Below are positions 17,211 through 26,777 of a DNA stretch of 64,000 bases, in pieces. Each line of letters opens with the position of its first letter. Within the stretch, counting starts at the first letter, position 1. The notes beneath the pieces are model-generated. The model worked only from the letters and a program-made list of their open reading frames with translations, was not told where the DNA came from and made no database searches. A program made the translations under genes and the position numbers. The DNA lies in contig CADEDA010000001.1 in NCBI GenBank assembly GCA_902825965.1, forward strand, positions 124,001-188,000, read 5' to 3'. Source of the stretch: an uncultured Gemmatimonadota bacterium (lineage in GTDB: Bacteria > Gemmatimonadota > Gemmatimonadetes > Gemmatimonadales > Gemmatimonadaceae).

Positions 17211-17430
17211 CGATGGCACGAGCGGGGCGTACCGGCTGCAGTCCGGACGCTGCCCGGACGCTCCGTGACACTCCCTGAGCCGCGTGACGGGACGCGGACC
17301 ACGCTGATACACGCGGGACCGTTGGGACGTGACTGGCGGCGGTGAAGTTCTGCCCCGACTCCACGCGGAGTCACGCGCTCCCCGTCAGAGTGCGGCCACC
17401 ACCGCTTCGCCATCACCCTTCGGAGGTTCC

Positions 17431-19203
17431 ATGGCAGTCCTCGCATCGCGTCATCCGTTGACGCGTCGCTTCACCACCGCCGTCGCGACGCTTGCGGCGC
17501 TCGTCACCGCCGCGTGCGCCGGCGAGAAGTCGCCGGTCACCCCGGAACTGCCGGGCACCGGCCCGGTGTCGACGTTCCGCCCGAACGCGTTCATCGCCGA
17601 CGTGAACCTGCGCACGGGGCAGGTCCGCATCACCGCGCCGAACGCCAGCACCGCCGAACGTCCTTCGCTGTCGCTCGGCGGCATCGAGCGCCCGGCCCTC
17701 TCGCTGCTCGGCGGCGAAGCCGTCCGCCTCATCCCGTCGAACTACCAGGCCTCGGCCGTCGGCGCCTTCACGCCCGGCCGCATCCGCGTCACCTTCGACG
17801 TCGTCATCGAGAACAAGCTCCCGGGCATCCGCTTCATCACGCCGACCTGGCCGGTGTCGCCGGCCGCGGGCGTGATCCTGTTCCCGCTCGAGCAGACGGT
17901 GACCACGACGCCCGGCGGCGTCACCGGCGGCGACGGCAACGACATCATCGTCGAGCAGCCGAGCTATGGTTCGATCGTGCCGAGCATCGACTGGAACGGC
18001 ACCGGCGCCGCGGGCTCCGGCGCGCCGTACAGCTTCTTCAATGACGCGGATTGCGGGCTCGCGACATCGAATGACTGCTTCCGCTGGGAAGCCTACGACC
18101 TCGAAGTCCTCCCGGCGCCGGCGACGTCGTCGGTCCGCACGATCGGCTTCGACATCGACCCCACGGTCGGGCAGTTCCGCGCCCGCATGGTGGTGGCCGC
18201 CGACCTCGCGCCGGCCGGCGCGGTGTTGCCGGGCACGATCGCCGGCACGGTGACTTCGCCGGCGCGCGGGGCGCTCTCGGGCGTGACCGTGAACGTGAGC
18301 GGTGGCGCGACGGGCACGACCAGCGCGACCGGTGCGTACTCGATCACCACCGTGGCGCCGGGCACGCGCACCGTCACACTCTCCACGCTGCCGGCCGGTT
18401 GCACCGCGCCCGCCGCGCAGACGATCGGCGTCGCCTCGGGCAGCACCAACACCGTCAACTTCACCGTCGATTGCACCGGACTCCCCGGCTCGATCGCGGG
18501 TGTCGTGACGCGTTCCAATGACGGCTCGCCGCTCGCCGGCGTGACCGTGGCCGCCTCGGGCGGCGGGTCCGATGTGACCGATGCCGCCGGTGCGTACAGC
18601 ATCGCCGGGGTCGCCGCTGGTGCGGGCACGCTCACGGTGACCGGTGCGCCGGCCGAGTGCACGCCGGCGCCGGAAGCCTACACGCTGGCGAGCGCCGGCA
18701 GCATCACGGAGGACATCACCGTGACCTGCACGGCCCCGCCGACGCCCGGCTATCAGTACAACACCACGTGGGTGGACCTCGGTGGCGGCCAGATCGCGGT
18801 CGACCTCCGCATCGACATGCGCACGTTCAACCGCGCCGACATCGTCGACGTGACCACGAGCGGCGTGACGGGTGACCCGCTCACCGGCGCGCAGCTCTCG
18901 TTCACCTATGACGCCAGCAAGCTGACCTTCGTCGAAGGCATCGGCACCTCGGCGCCCAACATCACCGCGGCCCCGACGGTCAACGGCGCGGTGCCCGGCA
19001 CGGTCAGCGTCCTCAACGGCGCGACCACGCTCCGGACGGGCAACGTCGGCATCGTGCGCGTCGTGTTCGCCCGCGTCGCGGGGGCCACGGGCCTCGTCGG
19101 CACCACGACGACGCTCACGGCCGTCTCGAGCCGCACCGGCACGACCACGCTCAGCATCCTCGCGAACGTGATCAACACCGAAGGGACCTTCGTCCTCCCG
19201 TAA
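17431..19203 (+). CDS. Lipoprotein with two carboxypeptidase-regulatory-like domains and C-terminal cohesin-like module
   Basis: A 590-residue exported protein with a probable lipobox (VTAAC). Residues ~30-260 form an unassigned beta-rich region with a Cys pair (ADCGLATSNDC). Two CarboxypepD_reg-like domains follow (GTIAGTVTSPARGALSGVTV and GSIAGVVTRSNDGSPLAGVT), each ending with a Cys-containing PAGC/PAEC motif and a later V-x-C. The C-terminal ~150 residues (YQYNTTWVDLGGGQIAVDLR...LSFTYDASKLTFVEG) resemble the cohesin-like modules of the preceding gene. ATG 17431 has GGAGG seven bases upstream. The 220-bp gap before it has no clear feature. Confidence 0.82.
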   Translation: MAVLASRHPLTRRFTTAVATLAALVTAACAGEKSPVTPELPGTGPVSTFRPNAFIADVNLRTGQVRITAPNASTAERPSLSLGGIERPALSLLGGEAVRLIPSNYQASAVGAFTPGRIRVTFDVVIENKLPGIRFITPTWPVSPAAGVILFPLEQTVTTTPGGVTGGDGNDIIVEQPSYGSIVPSIDWNGTGAAGSGAPYSFFNDADCGLATSNDCFRWEAYDLEVLPAPATSSVRTIGFDIDPTVGQFRARMVVAADLAPAGAVLPGTIAGTVTSPARGALSGVTVNVSGGATGTTSATGAYSITTVAPGTRTVTLSTLPAGCTAPAAQTIGVASGSTNTVNFTVDCTGLPGSIAGVVTRSNDGSPLAGVTVAASGGGSDVTDAAGAYSIAGVAAGAGTLTVTGAPAECTPAPEAYTLASAGSITEDITVTCTAPPTPGYQYNTTWVDLGGGQIAVDLRIDMRTFNRADIVDVTTSGVTGDPLTGAQLSFTYDASKLTFVEGIGTSAPNITAAPTVNGAVPGTVSVLNGATTLRTGNVGIVRVVFARVAGATGLVGTTTTLTAVSSRTGTTTLSILANVINTEGTFVLP

Positions 19204-19299
19204 TCCGCTTCCCTCGGCATCGCAGGGCGGGTCGGCGTCATCCCGGCGCCGGCCCCACCTGCCCGAGGACCCAATCCTTCTCTCGGAGTCTCGATCCCC

Positions 19300-21528
19300 A
19301 TGCAGTTCTCCCGCACACTCTCCCGGCTCCCGCTGCTCGGTCTCGCCGCGGCGCTCGGTCTCACGGCCTGCGCCGATGAGCCCATGAGCGCCTTCGGTCG
19401 CCCGGGCACCGCGCTGCCGATCGGCGTGGAACTCTCGTCGGCGTCCGCACGCGCGGGCAGCCGCGTCGCCGTGGCCGTCACGCTCGGCGAGGTCGCCGGC
19501 GCCACCGGTGGCATCCAGGGCGACCTCGAGTTCGATGCGTCGCGCCTCAAGTACATCGGGCAGTCGCCGGTCGGCGATGCCATCACCATCGTGAACGACG
19601 ACGCCGCTGCGCGCGGCGAGCTGGTCTTCACGTCCTTCAACCCGCGCGGCATCGACGGCCGCGTGGCGGTGTTCGTGTTCGAGGCGATGGCCCCGGACTA
19701 CGCGGCCTCGCTGCGCTACGACCACAAGCTCGCGGTGGCCGGCAACGGCGAACTCCGCAAGCTCCCGGTGCAGGTGCGCCAGGGTGTCACCGCCGACGGC
19801 TCGCTGATCGTGCCGACCGACGCACGCGATCTCTCGATCGCCGATTGGGCGGCGATGGTGGGCGCCGAGGGCACGGGCGCGCCGATCGCCCTGCGTCCGG
19901 GCGAGTATCGGCTCAACCTCGTCTACGGTGACGTCGACTTCGACGGTGCGGTGGGCCTGTTCGACTACCTCGGCGTCGCGAACGCCGCCGTAGGCAACGA
20001 CCCGATCATCGTGAACACCGACGGCCCGGCGACCGACGTCGACCTCGTCATCGCCGGCAACGTGTTCCCCGAGAACACCGCCGGCGCCTGCGGCATCGAA
20101 GCGGACGGCAGCCGCATCCTCGACCTGTTCGACTACCTCGCGATCGCCAACGAAGCCGTCGGCCTGGACGAGGCCTGCGTCGGCAACGTGATCCCGGGAC
20201 GCACTGCGCTGCCGACCACGCGCCAGAGCCTCACGGCGACCTCGACGCCCGACCTGATCGTCGGATCCGGCGAGACGCTGACGCTCACCAACGACCGCGT
20301 GTGGCAGCTCGAGGGTATCCTGCGCGTGCAGAACGGCGGTGTGCTCAACATCCAGGCGGGCACCCGCGTGGAAGGCCTCACCAACGCGGGCGAGACGCAG
20401 GCGATCTTCGTCGAACGCGGCGGGCAGATCTTCGCGACGGGCACGCTGCACCAGCCGATCGTGTTCACCTGCACCGCCGAACCGAAGTTCAAGGGCTGCT
20501 GGGGCGGCATCTTCATCGCCGGCCGTGGCACGGTCAATCGCGGTGACGCCACCCTCGGACCCTCACCGGACGGCTGCAACCAGCGCGTGGGTGAAGGCAA
20601 CGCCCCGCTGTACGGCGGCTGCAACCCGGCGGACAACAGCGGCGTGATCCGGTACGCCGTCGTCGAGTACGGCGGCCGCATCATCGGCTCCGACAACGAA
20701 CTCAACAACCTCACCCTCGCGGGCGTCGGCTCCGGCACCGTCGTCGAGTACGTGCAGACACACGGCGGCTCGGACGACGGCTTCGAGTTCTTCGGCGGCG
20801 ACCTCTCCACACGCTACCTGGTCGCCACGGGCAACGACGACGACCAGTTCGACGTCTCCTTCGGCCTCCGCGGCGACCACCAGTTCGTGATCACCCAGTC
20901 CGACGCCGGGGCGGCGAACAACGACTCCAAGGCGATCGAAGCCGACGGCAACGAGCCGGCCCCGGGGTCCAACGACCTGCCGCGCACCGCGCCGCGCCTG
21001 TGGAACTTCACCATCATCGGCAACCTCGCGGCCCGCACGCAGAACGCGGCCATCCACATCCGCCGCGCCAACGGCCTCAAGCTGTACAACTCGCTCGTGG
21101 CCGGCTACGAGATCGGTGTGGACTTCGATGATCCCCTCACCTGCAACACGTTCGGCTCCGGCATCCCGGAGATCCTGAACACCACGTTCATCGACGTGCC
21201 GAACCTCGGACAGAACGATGCCTCCGACCCGCTCTGCGGCTCGGCGACCAGCGCCACCGAAGGCGAGGAGGAGTACATCCGCTCGTTCGCGTCCAACCGT
21301 GAGCGCAGCGGCATCGCCAGCGTCCTCGTGAACGCGTTCGACACCAACCTCCCCGACTGGCGCATGCTGATCGTGGGCGGAGCCCCGGCCGAAGGCGGCA
21401 CGTTCGCCGCGACCGGTGGTGCCGTGGCGACGAACTACCGTGGCGCGGTCGCGCCGGTCAACACCGCCGGCGACATCCCGTGGTATGCGGGGTGGACCCG
21501 TCCGTTCCAGACGGCCACCGCGCCGTAA
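19300..21528 (+). CDS. Lipoprotein with cohesin-like domain, dockerin-like pair and C-terminal beta-helix region
   Basis: A 742-residue lipoprotein with lipobox LTAC. A cohesin-like domain lies at about 40-160 (IGVELSSASARAGSRVAVAV...LEFDASRLKYIG). Residues 211-231 (DVDFDGAVGLFDYLGVANAA) and about 267-288 (EADGSRILDLFDYLAIANEA) look like the two calcium-binding segments of a type I dockerin; the first keeps Asp at positions 1, 3, 5 and 12, the second is degenerate. Residues ~310-742 form a repetitive region with VLNIQAGTRVEG, FTCTAEPKFKGCWGGIFI and HIRRANGLKLYNSLVAGYEIG, like right-handed beta-helix lipoproteins. Its stop overlaps the next gene's ATG (TAATG). Confidence 0.85.
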   Translation: MQFSRTLSRLPLLGLAAALGLTACADEPMSAFGRPGTALPIGVELSSASARAGSRVAVAVTLGEVAGATGGIQGDLEFDASRLKYIGQSPVGDAITIVNDDAAARGELVFTSFNPRGIDGRVAVFVFEAMAPDYAASLRYDHKLAVAGNGELRKLPVQVRQGVTADGSLIVPTDARDLSIADWAAMVGAEGTGAPIALRPGEYRLNLVYGDVDFDGAVGLFDYLGVANAAVGNDPIIVNTDGPATDVDLVIAGNVFPENTAGACGIEADGSRILDLFDYLAIANEAVGLDEACVGNVIPGRTALPTTRQSLTATSTPDLIVGSGETLTLTNDRVWQLEGILRVQNGGVLNIQAGTRVEGLTNAGETQAIFVERGGQIFATGTLHQPIVFTCTAEPKFKGCWGGIFIAGRGTVNRGDATLGPSPDGCNQRVGEGNAPLYGGCNPADNSGVIRYAVVEYGGRIIGSDNELNNLTLAGVGSGTVVEYVQTHGGSDDGFEFFGGDLSTRYLVATGNDDDQFDVSFGLRGDHQFVITQSDAGAANNDSKAIEADGNEPAPGSNDLPRTAPRLWNFTIIGNLAARTQNAAIHIRRANGLKLYNSLVAGYEIGVDFDDPLTCNTFGSGIPEILNTTFIDVPNLGQNDASDPLCGSATSATEGEEEYIRSFASNRERSGIASVLVNAFDTNLPDWRMLIVGGAPAEGGTFAATGGAVATNYRGAVAPVNTAGDIPWYAGWTRPFQTATAP

Positions 21529-22892
21529 TGCAGCAGACCGACTCGTTGGGGCGTCGATGGCCGACGCCCCGCCGATCCCTGATCGCCGCCGCGCGGAACC
21601 GCGCGGCGGCGGTCTTGCTGTGCGCACTCCCCCTCCTCGGCGGCTGTCAGGACGCCACCGAGCCGCCCGGCCCGCCGTATCTCGCGATCGTCACCGACCT
21701 GAGCACCTGGCCCGGCGCGGTCGCGCCGGCCACCATCGCGTACCGCGTGCGGGAGCTGTCGGGTTCGCTCGCCTTCGATGAGCGCCTGCGGATCCCACCG
21801 CAGGACACGATCATCATCCCGGTCCCGCCGGCGTCGTATCTCATCGAGGCCGTCGATCTCCCCACGCACTGCATCCCCCGCAACGGCACGGACCGCGGCA
21901 TCGTGCTCGGCGAGGCGGACAACACCGGCGTCGTGCGCTACCAGATCACCTGCCGGGGGGTCCTGAGCCTCGCCGCCGTGGTCGATGGTTGGGACGTCGA
22001 CGCCAGCTACATCTACCGCGTCCGCGACCTGAACGGTGGCGAGTGGACGGGGATCCTGCCCGCGAACGACACCCTCGTACTCAACGAGATCCCGCCGGGC
22101 ACCCTCGACATCCAACTCGGTGGCGTCGCCCCCAACTGCCTCGTGAGCAGCGACGGCGGTCCCCGTCGACGCCTCGACGTCGACCCCGCCGGAGGCGCCG
22201 CGATCGAGTTCCGCATCAACTGTTCCTCCGTCGCGCGACGCCCGCGCCTGCTCGAACTCGCGAGTGGCGCGTCCTTCGGCGCCAGCATCTTCCAGTTCCG
22301 CGTCTTCGACCCGGACGCCGACCTCGACGGCTACACCTGGGACATCACCGACTGCCTCGGCAACAGCATCCTGCCCGACCGCCGCGAGCGCATCCGCCGC
22401 GGCCTGCGCGGTGGCCGCGGCGCACTGAGCGACACGCTCACGGTCGTCGGCGCCTACGAGGTCGGCCTGCCCCAGTCCGTGCTGCGCGGGGCCTGCACCG
22501 AGATCCGCGTCTTCGACCAGCAGGGCAACTCGAGCGAGATCGCCACGCATCGGATCGGCAGCGCCACCGGCTTCGCCCCTTCGGTGCGCTTCTTCAATGC
22601 GCGGCTCGACGGCACCACCGCCGTGCGCAGCATCCTCGAGGTCAGCGACCCGGAGCAGGACATCGTCGGCCACTTCGTGGCGGTCCGACTGCGTGATGGG
22701 GCGCTCAGCGGCATCCCGGATGGCACGCCCGACCTGGGCATCATGGATCCGCTCGGCTATCTCGGCACCACCGTGGTCGACATCCCGACCACCGGGCGTA
22801 TCCGCTGGGACGATGTCTACGCGGTCATCGTGTACGTGATCGATCGCACCGGCAACGTGATCCGCGTGGAGGATGCCGATGTCTTCCGGTGA
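21528..22892 (+). CDS. Lipoprotein with repeated Cys-paired beta modules
   Basis: A 454-residue protein with a long N-terminal basic stretch and lipobox LGGC near residue 40. Two related beta modules (about 50-150 and 155-240) carry PP-x-[ST]-Y/L and APNC/PTHC cysteine motifs and finish in [YF]-x-I-x-C, like those of the lipoproteins upstream. The C-terminal half (about 240-454) is a further beta-rich region without recognised motifs. Start ATG 21528 shares its A with the previous stop, implying translational coupling. I recognise no enzyme. Confidence 0.78.
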   Translation: MQQTDSLGRRWPTPRRSLIAAARNRAAAVLLCALPLLGGCQDATEPPGPPYLAIVTDLSTWPGAVAPATIAYRVRELSGSLAFDERLRIPPQDTIIIPVPPASYLIEAVDLPTHCIPRNGTDRGIVLGEADNTGVVRYQITCRGVLSLAAVVDGWDVDASYIYRVRDLNGGEWTGILPANDTLVLNEIPPGTLDIQLGGVAPNCLVSSDGGPRRRLDVDPAGGAAIEFRINCSSVARRPRLLELASGASFGASIFQFRVFDPDADLDGYTWDITDCLGNSILPDRRERIRRGLRGGRGALSDTLTVVGAYEVGLPQSVLRGACTEIRVFDQQGNSSEIATHRIGSATGFAPSVRFFNARLDGTTAVRSILEVSDPEQDIVGHFVAVRLRDGALSGIPDGTPDLGIMDPLGYLGTTVVDIPTTGRIRWDDVYAVIVYVIDRTGNVIRVEDADVFR

Positions 22893-24615
22893 GACCCGGC
22901 GACGCGGCCGTGCGATCGGCGCACTCGGGGCGTTGGCGCTCGTCGCGGCCTGCAGTTCGGACGGGCCCGTCCGCCCGCCGGCCGATGTCGAGTGTGACGG
23001 TGCGACGATCGCCGTGCGCAACCTCGATCCCGGTGACGGGGTGACCATAGACGGTGCTGCGATCGGCTGCGTCGCGCTCGCCGGCGCGGGGGCGCGGTAC
23101 TTGGTCGCGCCACAGCTCACCGGACCGAGCCTGCCCTACGGGGGCTACGGATTCCGCCTGGGCGACCCGGAGGCGATCGCCGCCGGCAGTGGCGCCCTGC
23201 GCCTCGCCGAGTCCGCCGCACTGCCCTGGCTCCGGTCGTCGGACCCCGCCGACGCCCAGCACCGGCTCGATGCCTTGTTGCGCGATCGGGAGCGGTCGCT
23301 GCCGCGTCCCAGCGGCCGCGCGCGGACGGTACGATCGCCTGTGGATGCGGGCCGCCCGGACGCACCGCAGGCGGCCGATCCGTTGCGCACGTTCAGCGTG
23401 CTCAACTCCCTCGACGCGACGCCACGGTTCAGCGCGGTGGCCGCCGCGCTCGCGTTCGAGGGCGCCACGGTGCTCCTGTACCTCGACACAGTCGCCAACG
23501 CCGCGTTCGCGCCCGCCGAACTCGCGGCCCTCGGGCAGCTGCTCGACGGGCAACTGATCCCGGCCATGCACGGCCAGTTCGGCCGCGGGTCGGACATCGA
23601 CGCGAACGGACGCGTGGTCTTCCTGCTCACACCCACCGTCAACGCGATGGTCACGGCAGCCGAGTGTGCCACGAGCGGGTTCGTGCGCGGCTTCTTCTAT
23701 GGCCACGACCTCACGAGCGACGCGCCGACGTCCAATCGCGGCGAGGTCTTCTACGCGTACGTGCCCGACCCGACCGGGCGCTGGAGCTGCGCCCACGGCA
23801 AGTCGGACGTCCTCGCGAATCTGGCCCCGACCTTCATGCACGAGCTGCAGCACATGATCTCGTTCGGGGAGCACGCGATCGCGCGCGGCGGACCTTCGGA
23901 GGAACCGTGGCTCAACGAAGGACTGAGCCATATCGCCGAGGAGCTCGGTGCGCGGGTGTTCGAGGCACGCTATCCGCCGCCCACCGGGCGGTCCGTAGCC
24001 ACGCAGATCTTCCCCGATTCCGCCAGCCCGTACATCACGCCAAACCTGCTGTACTCGTACCGCTTCCTGCTCAACAGCGGCTTCTATTCGCTCACGACCT
24101 GCGCGCCCGGCACGTTCTGCTCGCTCTCCGAGCGCGGTGGCGCCTGGCTCCTGCTCCGCTACATCGCGGATCAGCGGGGCGAATCCGTGCTGCGCCAGCT
24201 GGTCGAGACGCCACTGGCCGGCCGGGCGAACCTCGAGGCCGTGACCGGCCGCAGCACCGCCGCATGGCTCGGCGACTTCGCACTCGCCGTCTCGGCCGAC
24301 AGCATCGAAGGCCGGCCACGGAGCAGCACCTCACCGCTGCGATTTCAGTCGCGGAATCTCCGGCGGCTCTACAAGGCGCTGTTCGACGCCTACGGTCTGG
24401 CCGGCGGTGTGGGGCGGCCGTTCCCGATCGCGCCACTCGAACTTCCCGCGAGCGGGTCGTTCGTCACCGGCACCATCCGTCCCGGCACGTTTGCGACCTA
24501 TCGCGTCACTGCGGGCTCCGGTGATGCGGTACTGCGTTTGGGCCTGTTCGGCGCGGACGCGCAACCGTTCGCGGCCTCGGCAGGTGCGCAGCTGTCGATC
24601 CTCCGACTGCCCTGA
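22879..24615 (+). CDS. Lipoprotein metallopeptidase, M30 (hyicolysin)-like HExxH protein
   Basis: A 578-residue exported protein with lipobox VAAC (Cys25). A zinc-metallopeptidase core lies at about 175-470: HELQH at 321-325, then NEGLSHIAEEL with the likely third ligand Glu347, spacing and context like family M30. An N-terminal domain (25-170) and a C-terminal beta domain (about 495-578) flank it. ATG 22879 is chosen over ATG 22873 because GGAGG at 22868-22872 is correctly spaced only for 22879. It overlaps the preceding lipoprotein gene by 14 bp, making it the last gene of the TonB-receptor locus. It is probably a surface protease. Confidence 0.82.
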   Translation: MSSGETRRRGRAIGALGALALVAACSSDGPVRPPADVECDGATIAVRNLDPGDGVTIDGAAIGCVALAGAGARYLVAPQLTGPSLPYGGYGFRLGDPEAIAAGSGALRLAESAALPWLRSSDPADAQHRLDALLRDRERSLPRPSGRARTVRSPVDAGRPDAPQAADPLRTFSVLNSLDATPRFSAVAAALAFEGATVLLYLDTVANAAFAPAELAALGQLLDGQLIPAMHGQFGRGSDIDANGRVVFLLTPTVNAMVTAAECATSGFVRGFFYGHDLTSDAPTSNRGEVFYAYVPDPTGRWSCAHGKSDVLANLAPTFMHELQHMISFGEHAIARGGPSEEPWLNEGLSHIAEELGARVFEARYPPPTGRSVATQIFPDSASPYITPNLLYSYRFLLNSGFYSLTTCAPGTFCSLSERGGAWLLLRYIADQRGESVLRQLVETPLAGRANLEAVTGRSTAAWLGDFALAVSADSIEGRPRSSTSPLRFQSRNLRRLYKALFDAYGLAGGVGRPFPIAPLELPASGSFVTGTIRPGTFATYRVTAGSGDAVLRLGLFGADAQPFAASAGAQLSILRLP

Positions 24616-24776
24616 CCGACCGTTCACTGGAAGCTCGGATAACAGTGTCGCTTCCCTGCGCAAAGGAATCGCTGACTGGTGTGAAAAACACTCGACTGGC
24701 GCAGTAACCCGACACGCTGTCCGTGCGTCAATGCGTCGGCACGGGACACGCCCGAGCCACCGCCTCCCACCACGCG

Positions 24777-26777
24777 ATGGCTTCTCCCTTGCTGATCCTC
24801 AGTGGCGCGACCGTCGCAGCGGCCGGCATCACGGCCCTCGTGTGGCGCAACCGTGTGTTGGCCCGCGAACTCCGCTCGACGCGCGAGATGCTCGCCGTGG
24901 GCCCCACCGCGACGCAGACGTTCGCCACCTCCGTCACCTCGTCCGTCCCCTCGTCCGTCGCCACGGCGGCCGCTGCGGTCGACACGTCCACGACGACCAC
25001 ACCGTCGGATGACTGGCTGGCCCTGCCCGCCCGCTCCGCGCTGGACGCGCTGTGGGACTGGGATGTGATCGGCGACCGCATCCGCTTCTCGTCGCGCTGG
25101 CGCGAGCTGCTCGGGCACCCGGCGGAGGAAGTCCATCGCGCCTCGGCCGAGTGGTGGAACCGCGTGCACCCCTCCGATCGCACCCAGCTCGAAGTGGACG
25201 TGCTGGCACAGCTCAGCGGCGGCGACGCGCGATTCGCCGCCGAACATCGCGTGCGCCACGAGGATGGACGCTGGCTCACGCTGCAGTGGGCCGGGACCAT
25301 CCGCCGCGATGCGAACGGTCGTGCGGTCCGCGTGACCGGCTCCGTGCGTGACATCACGCTGCAGCGGTCGAGCGAGGAACGGCAGCGCCGGGAGTCGCTC
25401 TACGATGCGCTCACCGGGCTGCCGAACCGCGCGCTGGCCATCGATCTCATCCGGCGCGCAGTCGCCCGCACCCGGCGCCAGCCGGAGCGCCGTTTCGCCG
25501 CGCTGTACGTGGACCTCGACCGCTTCAACATCCTCAACGATTCGCTCGGCCATGCGGCCGGGGACGCGTTGCTCCGCGGCGTCGCGCAGCGGCTCGCCAC
25601 CGCGATCCGGCCCGGCGACGCCGCGGCCCGCTTGGGCGGCGACGAGTTCCTGCTGCTGCTCGATGAGATCACCGACATCGCCGACGCCGAAGGGGTCGCC
25701 GACCGCGTGAAGCTCGTGCTCACGGAGCCGATCCGCGTCTTCACGCACGAGGTCGTCGTCACCTCGAGCATCGGGATCGTCATGCACGATCCGCAGCGGA
25801 CCGAGCCCACGGACTACCTGCGCGACGCCGAACTCGCGATGCACGGCGCCAAGCGCGGGGGCCGGGCACGGCATGAGTGCTTCCAGCCGGAGATGCGCGA
25901 CGGCGTGCGCCGGCGCATGTCCTTGGAGCAGGACCTCCGCGGCGCACTGGATCGCGGGGAGTTCTCGCTGCTCTACCAACCCGTGTGGGAGACGCGCGAG
26001 GGCGTGGAGCGGCTCAGCGGATTCGAGGCCCTGCTCCGCTGGAACCACCCGCAGCGCGGCACCCTCGCGCCGGGTGACTTCGTCCCGGTCGCCGAGGAGT
26101 CCGCGATGATCGTCGGACTCGGCGCCTGGGCGCTCACCAAGGCCTGCGTCGACCTGGCCGAGCTCGCCCCCAACGGCGACGACGCACCCTGGGTGAGCGT
26201 GAACGTCGCGGCGCGGCAGCTCGCGGACCGCGGCTTGATCGCCACCGTCGACACGGCGCTCCGCGAATCGGGGCTCGGGGCGACGCGGCTCAAGCTGGAG
26301 GTCACCGAGAACGTCATCCTGCACGACGAGCAGGCCGCGCGCGTGGTCCTCGAGACCCTCCGCGACCGCGGCATCCGCTCGCTCATGGATGACTTCGGCA
26401 CCGGCCACGCCTCACTGAGCTACCTGCACCGCCTGCCGATCGGCGCCATCAAGATCGACCGCTACTTCGTCGGCCGCATGGACGTGAGCATGGAGTGCCG
26501 CGAGATCGTGCGCTCGATCATCGCCCTCGGCCGCAGTCTCGGCATGGATGTGGTGGCCGAGGGCGTCGAGCATGAGGCGCAGCTCGCGCTGCTGCGCGAA
26601 ATGGAATGCCATGCGACCCAGGGCTTCCTGCTCGCGCGGCCGCTCATGCTCGAGGAGGCGCAGGCCCTCGTGGCCGCCCTGGGCCCGCTCGGGGCGGCCT
26701 GTCCGCGGGGCGTGTTGCGGGAACTGGGCCTAGCCGGCGGCCATCGCCCCACCCCGGTGCGGATCGACGTCGTCTGA
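24777..26777 (+). CDS. Membrane-anchored PAS-GGDEF-EAL cyclic-di-GMP enzyme
   Basis: A 666-residue signalling protein. One N-terminal membrane helix (about 4-23), a PAS_3-type domain with PAC (about 85-195), GGDEF (about 205-365) and EAL (about 380-640). The cyclase motif GGDEF (287-291) is intact, preceded by an RPGD inhibitory site (278-281). The phosphodiesterase motifs are also present: EALLRW (417 on), DDFGTG, IKID and AEGVE. It may therefore both make and degrade c-di-GMP, with the PAS domain tuning the balance. ATG 24777 is preferred to GTG 24723. Its stop abuts the stop of the convergent kinase gene. Confidence 0.95.
   Translation: MASPLLILSGATVAAAGITALVWRNRVLARELRSTREMLAVGPTATQTFATSVTSSVPSSVATAAAAVDTSTTTTPSDDWLALPARSALDALWDWDVIGDRIRFSSRWRELLGHPAEEVHRASAEWWNRVHPSDRTQLEVDVLAQLSGGDARFAAEHRVRHEDGRWLTLQWAGTIRRDANGRAVRVTGSVRDITLQRSSEERQRRESLYDALTGLPNRALAIDLIRRAVARTRRQPERRFAALYVDLDRFNILNDSLGHAAGDALLRGVAQRLATAIRPGDAAARLGGDEFLLLLDEITDIADAEGVADRVKLVLTEPIRVFTHEVVVTSSIGIVMHDPQRTEPTDYLRDAELAMHGAKRGGRARHECFQPEMRDGVRRRMSLEQDLRGALDRGEFSLLYQPVWETREGVERLSGFEALLRWNHPQRGTLAPGDFVPVAEESAMIVGLGAWALTKACVDLAELAPNGDDAPWVSVNVAARQLADRGLIATVDTALRESGLGATRLKLEVTENVILHDEQAARVVLETLRDRGIRSLMDDFGTGHASLSYLHRLPIGAIKIDRYFVGRMDVSMECREIVRSIIALGRSLGMDVVAEGVEHEAQLALLREMECHATQGFLLARPLMLEEAQALVAALGPLGAACPRGVLRELGLAGGHRPTPVRIDVV

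Noticed and set aside
17413-20451. About 1,000-codon minus-strand frame across two lipoprotein genes
   Set aside because: It crosses an intergenic gap and two well-supported lipoprotein genes, and has Arg/Asp/Gly-rich shadow composition without any motif.
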